Source: Bacteroidales bacterium M5 (GTDB lineage Bacteria > Bacteroidota > Bacteroidia > Bacteroidales > Muribaculaceae). Taken from it: a DNA stretch of 5,032 bases. Each line of letters opens with the position of its first letter. Within the stretch, counting starts at the first letter, position 1. Below are positions 1 through 5,032 of this stretch, in pieces. The stretch lies in contig LUJP01000050.1 in NCBI GenBank assembly GCA_001689535.1, positions 1-5,032 on the forward strand, in the 5' to 3' direction. A model generated the notes under the pieces. The model was given only the letters and a program-made list of their open reading frames with translations, had not been told where the DNA came from and did not search any database. The position numbers and the translations under genes were made by a program.

Positions 1-36
1 CCAGGCGTGCCTCTTCAGCCACTCGAGCACCACTCC
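1..36 (-). tRNA. tRNA-Ser (probably GGA anticodon), 5' half, cut by window edge
   Basis: Read on the minus strand, bases 36 to 1 fold as the 5' half of a serine tRNA. The parts in order are acceptor strand GGAGTGG, T8-G9, D-stem CTC, D-loop GAGTGGCTGAA, D-stem GAG, G26, anticodon stem CACGC and loop CTGG. The window stops inside the anticodon after GG. The D-loop carries the usual GG pair, and the three-base D-stem CTC/GAG pairs perfectly. The CACGC-CTGG arm matches bacterial tRNA-Ser(GGA) as I recall it, so the missing third anticodon base is probably A. The variable arm, T-arm and 3' acceptor strand lie outside the window and cannot be checked. Identity as tRNA-Ser is fairly secure; the exact anticodon is inferred. 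Confidence 0.85.
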
Positions 37-51
37 AAATGTTATGTGACG

Positions 52-68
52 GCCTCTTCAGGGGAGGC
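52..68 (-). other. Hairpin in the tRNA-Ser leader
   Basis: GCCTC (68 to 64 on the minus strand) pairs with GAGGC (56 to 52) around a seven-base loop, within the expected 5' leader of the tRNA transcript. The leader's CTGAAGAGGC (61 to 52) is an exact copy of ten bases in the tRNA D-arm (18 to 9). Read on the plus strand, the stem is followed by a T-rich stretch and resembles a weak terminator, but no plus-strand gene is visible upstream. The role is unknown; it could be a processing structure or chance. Confidence 0.35.
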
Positions 69-85
69 TTTTGGGTTTTGCGTTG

Positions 86-118
86 CAAAGGTAATGTTTT
101 TTTCCGGATAATGACGAA
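86..118 (-). promoter_or_regulatory. Bacteroidota-type promoter of the tRNA-Ser gene
   Basis: On the minus strand, TACCTTTG (bases 93 to 86) is a perfect match to the Bacteroidota -7 consensus TAnnTTTG. TTCG (118 to 115) lies 21 bases upstream, a 3-of-4 match to the -33 element TTTG, and an A-run sits between the two. Transcription would start near base 80, giving a leader of about 45 bases before the mature tRNA 5' end at 36. The position directly upstream of a tRNA makes this the most credible promoter in the window. Confidence 0.7.
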
Positions 119-225
119 TGATTTTTGTTTTTTATTTGCAGTGCACATCATTAAGTTATTGGATATTCTTTTCAAATCGCTTTTAGATCTTATATAAATT
201 CTTCTTCAAAGGGCTTTTATGGGGT

Positions 226-256
226 CAAAAGTAAAAGTTTGGGTGATGTGTTAAAA
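226..256 (-). promoter_or_regulatory. Leftward promoter-like site in the spacer
   Basis: On the minus strand, TACTTTTG (233 to 226) matches TAnnTTTG exactly. TTTT (256 to 253), a 3-of-4 match to TTTG, lies 19 bases upstream, which is the standard spacing. It would drive transcription leftward through the AT-rich spacer towards the tRNA. No coding frame follows, so it could be a second tRNA promoter, a small-RNA promoter, or a chance match in AT-rich DNA. Confidence 0.35.
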
Positions 257-303
257 ATTATCGAATGAAAAATTGTTTTAACGACTTGAGAGATGTTTTG
301 GCG

Positions 304-325
304 CGTCGACGGCCGGAGGCCGACG
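304..325. repeat. GC-rich imperfect inverted repeat
   Basis: CGTC (304-307) pairs with GACG (322-325), and GGCC (311-314) pairs with GGCC (318-321), around a GGA loop with a three-base bulge at 308-310. The element is almost wholly G and C and stands out from the AT-rich sequence before it. No T-run follows on the plus strand and no A-run precedes it, so it does not look like an intrinsic terminator in either direction. It may be a dispersed intergenic repeat, but one copy cannot show that. Confidence 0.45.
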
Positions 326-521
326 TTCCCAGACCGCAATCTAATGGATCGTCGATGGCTTAATTGAGAGGGGAGAATATCACCGCTCTATGCAGACTTG
401 TCGTGTCGGTTTAGATTTTAACAACTGATTTTTGCATTGAGTCTTTTATGCTTTCATTATGCTTCTGGCCATTTCGTCTCAGAAAATTATCCGGAGGCCA
501 ATCACTCGGAAATCAGCTGGT

Positions 522-2549
522 TTAGCGGCCGGTGCCGAAGCGGGAGGTGTCAATGTCGGTGTCTTTGGGTTTGAAGCCGTTGAAACGCCAGACGAAGGTG
601 AGTTTGAGGTTGCGGGTCATGTCTCTCACTTTCATCCGATAGTCCTGGCCGGCATGGTCAATCGTCATGGTCGGTGACCATCGGTTGAAGATATCGTCGG
701 CTTTCAACACCAGTTCGCAGCTACGTTTCTTGCCAAATTGCCATTTAACCCCTGCATCAACTCTCCAGATGGCCGACAGATCCGCTAATCCTTGCACAGA
801 CGACGAAATATAGGAGAAGTCAATCGACAACGATACAGGGCAGTTATAGCTGAATTTGAAAGAATTGGCAAGCGAACCGTTGAAAATCCATTTGCTGTTG
901 TCGAATGCGATATCGTGGAATCTGTCGGCTTTTTCGCGCTGTCTGAAGATATTTGCGGTAGTTGTCGCATTCCAGAAATAATCCGCGCCAAAGGATGCAT
1001 ACAGATTCAGGCCGATGGTCTGTTTATAGTTCGTATTGATTGTCTGGTAGATGAGGCTGAGATCGTCGGGCGACTGGTAGGGGAGTTGCACGGTGGCTCG
1101 GTCGCCATACTGGTAGTAGAGTGTGGCGATATATTTCTGTCTTAGAATATAGCTGAATTGGCCGTCATACTGAATATAAGGTAGTAGTGCGGGATTTCCG
1201 ATTACAGAGGAATATTGGTTGATGTGGCTTGTGGCTCCATGCAGCTCCCAATATGAGGGATAGATGCGTCGGGTGATGAGGTTCAGCTGGAAGATGCTTT
1301 TCGGCGAGCCGACGTAGGTGGCTCCGAGCTGTGGAATGAAATTCCAGTTGTGCTGGTATTTGCTGTGATAATATTCGCCTTTTGCCGAGGCGTTGAATGA
1401 CAGACCCCAATCGAAAGAGTGTTGGGAGCCGATATAGAAACTTGCCACATCCTCTCGGTACATGTCGTCAAAATCCGGCTTCGCGGATGAGACATATATC
1501 TGAGAACTATTATCGGCGGAGTGCTGATATTCCGCTCCGTAATTCAGCTGCCATTTGTCAATGTCGCGCTCCCGGTCGATGTAGGCGTGATAGCGGTTGA
1601 TTCGCTGACGGTTGTCGGACCCAAGCAGATAATCCGCGCCTTTGAACAGCGATTGCGAACGATTCTCTGAATAGAGGGTATAATCGCCACCAACGGTCAC
1701 GCCAAATGGAGCGGAGTATCGCAACGCGATGTTTTGATAGTTTACAGGCGACAGCATTTTATACTCGTTTGTGAAACTGCCAAGTGTGCCCGATGAATGG
1801 CTGCAGCTTTTCTGGTTTGAAATAATCTGACTGTTGTAGGTCAGTTTGAGTGATTTATAAGATGCGGATGCGAAAATGGTGTTGCTCCAGTTTCTGGTGT
1901 TGCGTCGCATATTATCTTCAATAGATGTACTCTGCCCGTTGAGAAGATGGTTTGATAAGGTGTTCCATGATTTGGTTCTTGAAAATCCATAATTAAGATC
2001 GAATGTCCAGTCATGGACGGCATACGTAGCCGCAACGGCGCTTCCAAACGAACCGTAATGAGCCTGATTATATCCCGCTCTCACTTGTCCCTGCAGGCCG
2101 TCGAGCGGCTTAGGCGTTTTCAGCACAATGTTGATTACGGCTCCACTCACATGATATTTGGCCGGAGCGGAATACATGACTTCAACGCTTTTCACGCGGT
2201 CGATAGGTGTGATATAAAGCAACTGGTAAAGATTCTGGTGCGGCATATTAGTGGGTTCGCCGTTCAGAATGATAGTTACGTCAGATGCTCCCGTCAGGCC
2301 TATCATACCGTTGTTGTCTGTAACGCCCGGGAGATAACCAAGGGCCTCAAGGATATTAGTCACCGGTTTGTCCCTGACTATCGTAGGGAGGTCAACGACC
2401 ATAATGCCTTCCTTTCCGATAATCTGTGGCTTTTCTCCTTTGACAACTACTTCATTGAGCGGCTTCACGGAAAGGGTATCTTCATTTTCCACCTGGGCAT
2501 AAGCCGAGAGTGAACAGAGAATTGTGATGAAAAACATGGCTTTCTTCAT
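522..2549 (-). CDS. TonB-receptor-like outer-membrane beta-barrel protein
   Basis: The 675-residue product starts with a clear Sec signal peptide (MKKAMFFITILCSLSAYA, cut before Q19; no lipobox Cys). LNEVVVKG follows (31-38), typical of the region just before the plug in Bacteroidota receptors. The plug spans about 40-145, with LxxLPGV-like and VTIILNGEP segments, and closes with INIVLKTP. The rest alternates aromatic and polar residues as in barrel strands, with DDIFNRW near 618 and a last strand RNLKLTFVWRFN (646-657). The tail ends DTSRFGTGR, which I recall as typical of the outer-membrane beta-barrel family (OMP_b-brl_3). The usual N-terminal carboxypeptidase-regulatory-like domain is absent, so the protein is shorter than many relatives. 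I chose ATG at 2549 because the signal peptide begins there; a TTG at 2579 in frame would add ten polar residues. It probably binds or imports a ligand at the cell surface; the substrate is unknown. The divergent two-component system probably regulates it. Confidence 0.9.
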   Translation of the reverse strand: MKKAMFFITILCSLSAYAQVENEDTLSVKPLNEVVVKGEKPQIIGKEGIMVVDLPTIVRDKPVTNILEALGYLPGVTDNNGMIGLTGASDVTIILNGEPTNMPHQNLYQLLYITPIDRVKSVEVMYSAPAKYHVSGAVINIVLKTPKPLDGLQGQVRAGYNQAHYGSFGSAVAATYAVHDWTFDLNYGFSRTKSWNTLSNHLLNGQSTSIEDNMRRNTRNWSNTIFASASYKSLKLTYNSQIISNQKSCSHSSGTLGSFTNEYKMLSPVNYQNIALRYSAPFGVTVGGDYTLYSENRSQSLFKGADYLLGSDNRQRINRYHAYIDRERDIDKWQLNYGAEYQHSADNSSQIYVSSAKPDFDDMYREDVASFYIGSQHSFDWGLSFNASAKGEYYHSKYQHNWNFIPQLGATYVGSPKSIFQLNLITRRIYPSYWELHGATSHINQYSSVIGNPALLPYIQYDGQFSYILRQKYIATLYYQYGDRATVQLPYQSPDDLSLIYQTINTNYKQTIGLNLYASFGADYFWNATTTANIFRQREKADRFHDIAFDNSKWIFNGSLANSFKFSYNCPVSLSIDFSYISSSVQGLADLSAIWRVDAGVKWQFGKKRSCELVLKADDIFNRWSPTMTIDHAGQDYRMKVRDMTRNLKLTFVWRFNGFKPKDTDIDTSRFGTGR

Positions 2550-2604
2550 AGCTGTATAGTTTTGTTTGTATTGGGCCAAAGCGCCTTGCGACGAGTGACT
2601 GCTG

Positions 2605-2612
2605 CGAAATTA
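2605..2612 (-). promoter_or_regulatory. Putative -7 box for the outer-membrane protein gene
   Basis: On the minus strand, TAATTTCG (2612 to 2605) matches TAnnTTTG at all but one position. It would start transcription near base 2600 and give a leader of about 50 bases before ATG 2549. The -33 region (about 2632-2635) is a weak match at best, as expected of an activator-dependent promoter. The tandem repeats at 2645-2686 begin just upstream of that -33 position. The call rests on one near-consensus box. Confidence 0.4.
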
Positions 2613-2644
2613 CCATCCTTTATATTCGCGAAACCCATCGCCAA

Positions 2645-2686
2645 CCTTATTTAGCCTTAATCGGAGCCTTATTTAGTCTTAAATCG
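2645..2686. promoter_or_regulatory. Tandem direct repeat, probable response-regulator operator
   Basis: CCTTATTTAGCCTTAA (2645-2660) recurs as CCTTATTTAGTCTTAA (2667-2682), identical at 15 of 16 positions and exactly 22 bases apart, that is two DNA turns. Each copy contains two half-sites, so CCTTA, CCTTA, CCTTA and TCTTA start at 2645, 2655, 2667 and 2677, with spacings of 10, 12 and 10. OmpR/PhoB-family regulators bind as dimers to direct-repeat half-sites about 11 bases apart, so this layout fits two dimers. It lies between the outer-membrane gene and the kinase-regulator operon, and the regulator encoded at 4129-4812 is of exactly that family. That this regulator binds here is inference. 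Confidence 0.65.
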
Positions 2687-2720
2687 TGATAGTATAAACT
2701 GGTGGGAGAAGGATTTTCTG

Positions 2721-2728
2721 TAAATTCG
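2721..2728 (+). promoter_or_regulatory. Putative -7 box for the kinase-regulator operon
   Basis: TAAATTCG is one base off the TAnnTTTG consensus, the same deviation as in the divergent box at 2605-2612. The expected -33 position holds only a poor match (ACTG, 2698-2701). If used, transcription would begin within a few bases of ATG 2733, giving a leaderless or nearly leaderless mRNA. The purine-rich stretch AGAAGGA at about 2706-2712 is too far from the ATG to be a normal ribosome binding site. An unseen upstream promoter is the alternative. Confidence 0.3.
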
Positions 2729-2732
2729 CCTT

Positions 2733-4139
2733 ATGAAACATTTCAAGTCCATATCAGCATCATTTATAATTGTCATTGCGGTAATTTTCGGTTGCAATGT
2801 CTGTTATCTCATAAGCCTGTATAATTCAATAAGGGCCAACGTGGAGCGGGATGTGATGACTGCGTTGGCTGATGCAGACCTGGATGAACTTTGGGTCAGG
2901 GCGGAAAGAGCACAGTCATCACGCCAGGAGCCGCTTGAGCGAAATGACAGTGACGGGACTCCTCACGGCGAGACCTCGGTTTATCAGGATTCCAACGGTG
3001 ATATGGTGGCAACCACCCGCCATCCGGACGGGACAGTAGAAACCCAAGGATATGAGGTAAACGGCAACTCGTCATTCAAAAACAGATTTATTGATGCCGT
3101 AGGACAGCAGTTTCATAATATTGTTGACAATTATGTGCCGGCCGATCTGAATGTGATGGACAGCGTACTGACAAAACGTCTGAACGACCGATACATCTAC
3201 CCAGATTTCGTGTTAACCGAAGTGGTGGATTCTCTCGGGACGGTTGTGGTGAATAATTCCAATGAAATTCCAGCGCGCCATGACAGTTTCCTCTATCGAT
3301 ATAATCCTATATCGGGTTATACCTACCGAGCGTATATTACACCTCTCACCCGCCATATCATTTCGGAAATGGCCGGAGTGATAATAACCACCTTTCTGCT
3401 CATCACTGCATTTTCCTTGGCGTTCCTCTATCTGTTCAGCACCGTGTCGCGGCTTCGGACTCTCGAGGAGATGAAAGACGATTTTGTAAGCAATATGACA
3501 CATGAACTGAAAACACCGATTGCGATAGCCTACTCAGCCAATGATGCCCTTCTGAATTATGATACGTCGAATGATGCGGAAAAGAAAGAGAGATATTTGA
3601 GAATCGCCAACAAGCAACTGAAGCGGCTTGGTGAACTTGTGGAAAATATCCTAGCTATGAGCATGGAACGCCGTAAGACCCTGCAACTGAATCCGGAGCC
3701 AATACAATTGCGTCAGTTTGTAGTGGAAATCGCCGCGTTACAGCGAATGAGAGGAGACAAAAAGATAAAAATAGATGTGAGGGTTGACGACAAGGTCAAT
3801 ATAACAGCGGATAAGGCTCATTTCACAAATGTATTGAACAATCTGATTGACAATGCAATCAAATATTCCGGCGACAGTGTGACAATTACAATTGCCGGAA
3901 ATGATGAGGAAATCTCGGTAGCCGACCGTGGAATTGGCATTCCTATCCGGTCAATTCCATATATTTTCAATAAGTTTTATCGGGTACCTCACGGTAACCG
4001 TCAGGATGTCCGCGGATACGGCATCGGCCTCTATTATGTAAAAAGCATAATCGACAAAATAGGCTGGGCCATATCCGTGAGCAGCAGGGAAGGTGAGGGC
4101 TCGGTATTCACCATTAAATTCAACAACGATGAGCGCTAA
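2733..4139 (+). CDS. Membrane sensor histidine kinase
   Basis: The 468-residue inner-membrane kinase has a first transmembrane segment at about 9-29, a periplasmic domain at about 30-210 and a second transmembrane segment at about 212-236. Only a short linker follows, with no HAMP domain. The dimerisation and phosphotransfer helix has FVSNMTHELKTPI (251-263) with phospho-acceptor His257. The ATPase domain has all its boxes: N-box NNLIDNAIKYS (369-379, Mg-binding Asn374), G1 DRGIGIP (398-404), F-box IFNKF (411-415) and G2 GYGIGLYYVK (428-437), so it should be active. The periplasmic part starts with a polar Asp/Gly/Thr/Gln-rich stretch (about 58-115), then a segment with DSVLTKRLNDR (143-153) of a kind common in Bacteroidota kinases; its ligand is unknown. 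The layout resembles RprX of Bacteroides, but I do not claim orthology. ATG 2733 is the only start that keeps the first membrane segment. It is co-transcribed with the regulator it overlaps, which is its evident partner. Confidence 0.95.
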   Translation: MKHFKSISASFIIVIAVIFGCNVCYLISLYNSIRANVERDVMTALADADLDELWVRAERAQSSRQEPLERNDSDGTPHGETSVYQDSNGDMVATTRHPDGTVETQGYEVNGNSSFKNRFIDAVGQQFHNIVDNYVPADLNVMDSVLTKRLNDRYIYPDFVLTEVVDSLGTVVVNNSNEIPARHDSFLYRYNPISGYTYRAYITPLTRHIISEMAGVIITTFLLITAFSLAFLYLFSTVSRLRTLEEMKDDFVSNMTHELKTPIAIAYSANDALLNYDTSNDAEKKERYLRIANKQLKRLGELVENILAMSMERRKTLQLNPEPIQLRQFVVEIAALQRMRGDKKIKIDVRVDDKVNITADKAHFTNVLNNLIDNAIKYSGDSVTITIAGNDEEISVADRGIGIPIRSIPYIFNKFYRVPHGNRQDVRGYGIGLYYVKSIIDKIGWAISVSSREGEGSVFTIKFNNDER

Positions 4140-4812
4140 GATACTGCTTGTTGAGGACGAAACAGACCTCACACTGATTGTGGCCGACACGCTGCGTGAG
4201 CAAGGATATGAAGTTGTCACTGCGGCTGACGGTCTGGAGGGCCTTGAGAAATTCAAGGCCGAAGGCGCCGATATTGTTGTGGCTGACGTCATGATGCCAA
4301 AAATGGACGGTTTCTATATGGCTAGGGAGATAAGACGGTTGTCGCTCGCAGTCCCACTGCTTTTCCTTACGGCCAAAAGCGCCATTGATGATGTGGAGGA
4401 AGGATTTGCGATAGGAGCCAACGATTATCTCAGAAAACCATTTGAGCTGCGCGAACTCATTGTAAGAATAAGGGCGTTGCTCAATCGCTATGGCACGCAT
4501 CGGGGCGAGGATGTGAAATTCTCAATCGGGCAGTATGTTTTCAACGTCACTACCCAAAGTCTTTCAATTGGAGAACGAAGCACAAAGCTCTCCCACTTCG
4601 AGGCCAGGATTCTCGAACGCCTGGCCGCAAATATCGGGAAAACAGTTGATGCCTCCGAGCTAATGATAGCCGTATGGCAGCGTGACGAGCCAAGCAACCG
4701 TAATTCGCTTCACGGCTACATTCATAAACTCCGCCGCGCGTTCCGCCAGGATTCCTCAATCACCATCATCAATCAACGCGGTTTCGGCTACATGCTAACA
4801 GTGCATAATTGA
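4129..4812 (+). CDS. OmpR/PhoB-family response regulator
   Basis: The 227-residue cytoplasmic DNA-binding regulator has a receiver domain at about 3-118. Its acidic pocket is Glu9-Asp10, the phospho-acceptor is Asp53 in VADVMMPKMDG, and the conserved Thr81 (LTAK) and Lys103 (RKPF) are present. A winged-helix output domain follows (about 128-225), with recognition-helix sequence NSLHGYIHKLRRAF (192-205) and the wing INQRGFGYML (214-223). Nothing essential is missing. I chose ATG 4129 because MSAKILLVEDE starts exactly at the first receiver strand; the in-frame GTG at 4093 would add 12 residues coded inside the kinase gene. The ATG lies within the kinase's last codons and overlaps them by 11 bases, which suggests translational coupling. 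The partner is the kinase just upstream. The repeat at 2645-2686 is its likely binding site, which would mean autoregulation plus control of the divergent outer-membrane gene. Confidence 0.95.
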   Translation: MSAKILLVEDETDLTLIVADTLREQGYEVVTAADGLEGLEKFKAEGADIVVADVMMPKMDGFYMAREIRRLSLAVPLLFLTAKSAIDDVEEGFAIGANDYLRKPFELRELIVRIRALLNRYGTHRGEDVKFSIGQYVFNVTTQSLSIGERSTKLSHFEARILERLAANIGKTVDASELMIAVWQRDEPSNRNSLHGYIHKLRRAFRQDSSITIINQRGFGYMLTVHN

Positions 4813-4818
4813 GGAGAG

Positions 4819-4837
4819 CAGTGTAAGAATACAACTG
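4819..4837 (+). other. Small hairpin just after the regulator stop codon
   Basis: CAGTGTA (4819-4825) pairs with TACA-A-CTG (4830-4837), seven base pairs with one bulged A around an AGAA loop. It begins seven bases after the TGA at 4810-4812. No T-run follows, so it is not a standard intrinsic terminator; it could protect the 3' end of the mRNA or be chance. Confidence 0.3.
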
Positions 4838-4864
4838 TGCAGCTCAGAAAGCTATCGGAACGTT

Positions 4865-4885
4865 AGGGGAGAGTTATTCTCCTTT
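4865..4885 (+). terminator. Weak candidate terminator of the kinase-regulator operon
   Basis: GGAGA (4868-4872) pairs with TCTCC (4878-4882) around a GTTAT loop. Two G-T pairs and one A-T pair can extend the stem to 4865-4885. The T-tract after it is short and broken by G (TTTGGGTT). It lies between the convergent genes and overlaps the stop codon of the minus-strand gene at 4874. On the minus strand the two G-T pairs become A-C mismatches, so it suits the plus-strand operon better. Confidence 0.35.
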
Positions 4886-5032
4886 GGGTTGATGGCGGTT
4901 CTTTTTCAGTTGGGCTTGGGTGAAGCGTTTCCAGTTGGTGTCGAAGTTTTTATGGGACTTGTAGAGGGTGATTCCGGTTAGCTGTTTCAGGAGGAAGAGT
5001 GCACGTACAACCGTCCGCGATAGCAGGTAAGC
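4874..5032 (-). CDS. C-terminal end of an unrecognised gene, cut by window edge
   Basis: A minus-strand frame is open from the right edge to TAA at 4876-4874, giving the last 52 residues of a protein. The visible part begins with a hydrophobic, probably helical stretch (AYLLSRTVVRALFLLKQL), continues with TGITLYKSHKNFDTNWKRF, and ends in a very basic tail (QLKKNRHQPKGE). Codon choice looks like that of the neighbouring genes, which supports real coding. I do not recognise the family. The basic, aromatic-rich tail would fit a nucleic-acid-binding enzyme such as a transposase, or a membrane-associated enzyme, but nothing visible decides. It converges with the regulator gene, with 61 bases between the stop codons, so it is not part of that operon. 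Confidence 0.6.
   Translation of the reverse strand, partial: AYLLSRTVVRALFLLKQLTGITLYKSHKNFDTNWKRFTQAQLKKNRHQPKGE

Larger units (their letters stand above)
94..521. other. Spacer of about 430 bases with no recognisable gene
   Basis: This stretch lies between the tRNA-Ser promoter and the stop codon of the outer-membrane protein gene. The first 200 bases are very AT-rich, with runs of T and A. I find no open frame with the character of a real gene on either strand. It holds one good minus-strand promoter-like site (226-256), a GC-rich inverted repeat (304-325) and a nine-base sequence CCGGAGGCC present twice (313-321 and 491-499). There is no convincing hairpin plus T-run terminator just downstream of the outer-membrane gene. 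A small RNA or a decayed gene cannot be excluded. Confidence 0.6.

Noticed and set aside
52..80. Plus-strand intrinsic terminator (hairpin plus T-rich tail)
   Set aside because: The stem is only five pairs and the T-tract is broken by GGG. The neighbouring tRNA runs on the other strand, so there is no transcript for it to end; it is listed instead as a leader hairpin.
422..519. Inverted repeat CAACTGATTT / AAATCAGCTG as terminator of the barrel gene
   Set aside because: The arms (422-431 and 510-519) are about 78 bases apart with one mismatch, too far for an intrinsic terminator, and such short matches are expected by chance.
459..677. Small plus-strand open frame of 72 codons at the 3' end of the barrel gene
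   Set aside because: Most of it is antisense to the barrel gene's C-terminal codons, and the translation has no recognisable feature.
2013..2513. Plus-strand open frame of 166 codons
   Set aside because: It lies wholly antisense to the plug-coding part of the barrel gene and its translation shows no domain or signal; it is a shadow of the real gene.
2549..2579. Upstream TTG start for the outer-membrane protein
   Set aside because: It would put ten polar residues in front of a textbook signal peptide that begins at ATG 2549, and TTG is a poor start.
4093..4128. Upstream GTG start for the response regulator
   Set aside because: The added 12 residues are coded inside the kinase gene and precede the first receiver strand; ATG 4129 gives the normal family start.
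1..5032. CRISPR array, complete insertion sequence, or defence system
   Set aside because: No regularly spaced repeats beyond the two-copy operator-like repeat, no terminal inverted repeats with a transposase, and no defence-related domains are visible.

Overview
The window looks like chromosomal DNA from a member of the Bacteroidota, most likely order Bacteroidales. Three things point there: an outer-membrane barrel of the Bacteroidota TonB-receptor-like type, a sensor kinase of the HAMP-less type common in that phylum, and promoter boxes of the TAnnTTTG class. A family such as Muribaculaceae is possible, but that is a guess from general character.

Layout from left to right. Bases 1-36 are the 5' half of a minus-strand serine tRNA (anticodon GG-, probably GGA), cut by the window edge. 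A perfect Bacteroidota -7 box lies upstream of it at 86-93. About 430 bases (94-521) hold no convincing gene; they contain another leftward promoter-like site and an isolated GC-rich inverted repeat. Bases 522-2549 (minus) encode a 675-residue secreted outer-membrane beta-barrel protein with a TonB-receptor-type plug. A 183-base divergent spacer follows, with a striking tandem repeat at 2645-2686 and a promoter-like box facing each way. On the plus strand, a membrane sensor histidine kinase (2733-4139) overlaps an OmpR/PhoB-family response regulator (4129-4812) by 11 bases. The right edge holds the last 52 codons of an unrecognised, convergent minus-strand gene (4874-5032).

How the parts may work together (inference). 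The kinase would sense something in the periplasm and phosphorylate Asp53 of the regulator. The regulator would bind the four CCTTA-type half-sites midway between the two divergent promoters, and so control both its own operon and the outer-membrane protein. This makes a compact sense-and-respond cassette with one surface protein as its likely main output. The ligand and the transported or bound substrate cannot be read from the sequence. I see no CRISPR array, complete mobile element or defence system; the most informative non-coding signal is the repeat at 2645-2686.
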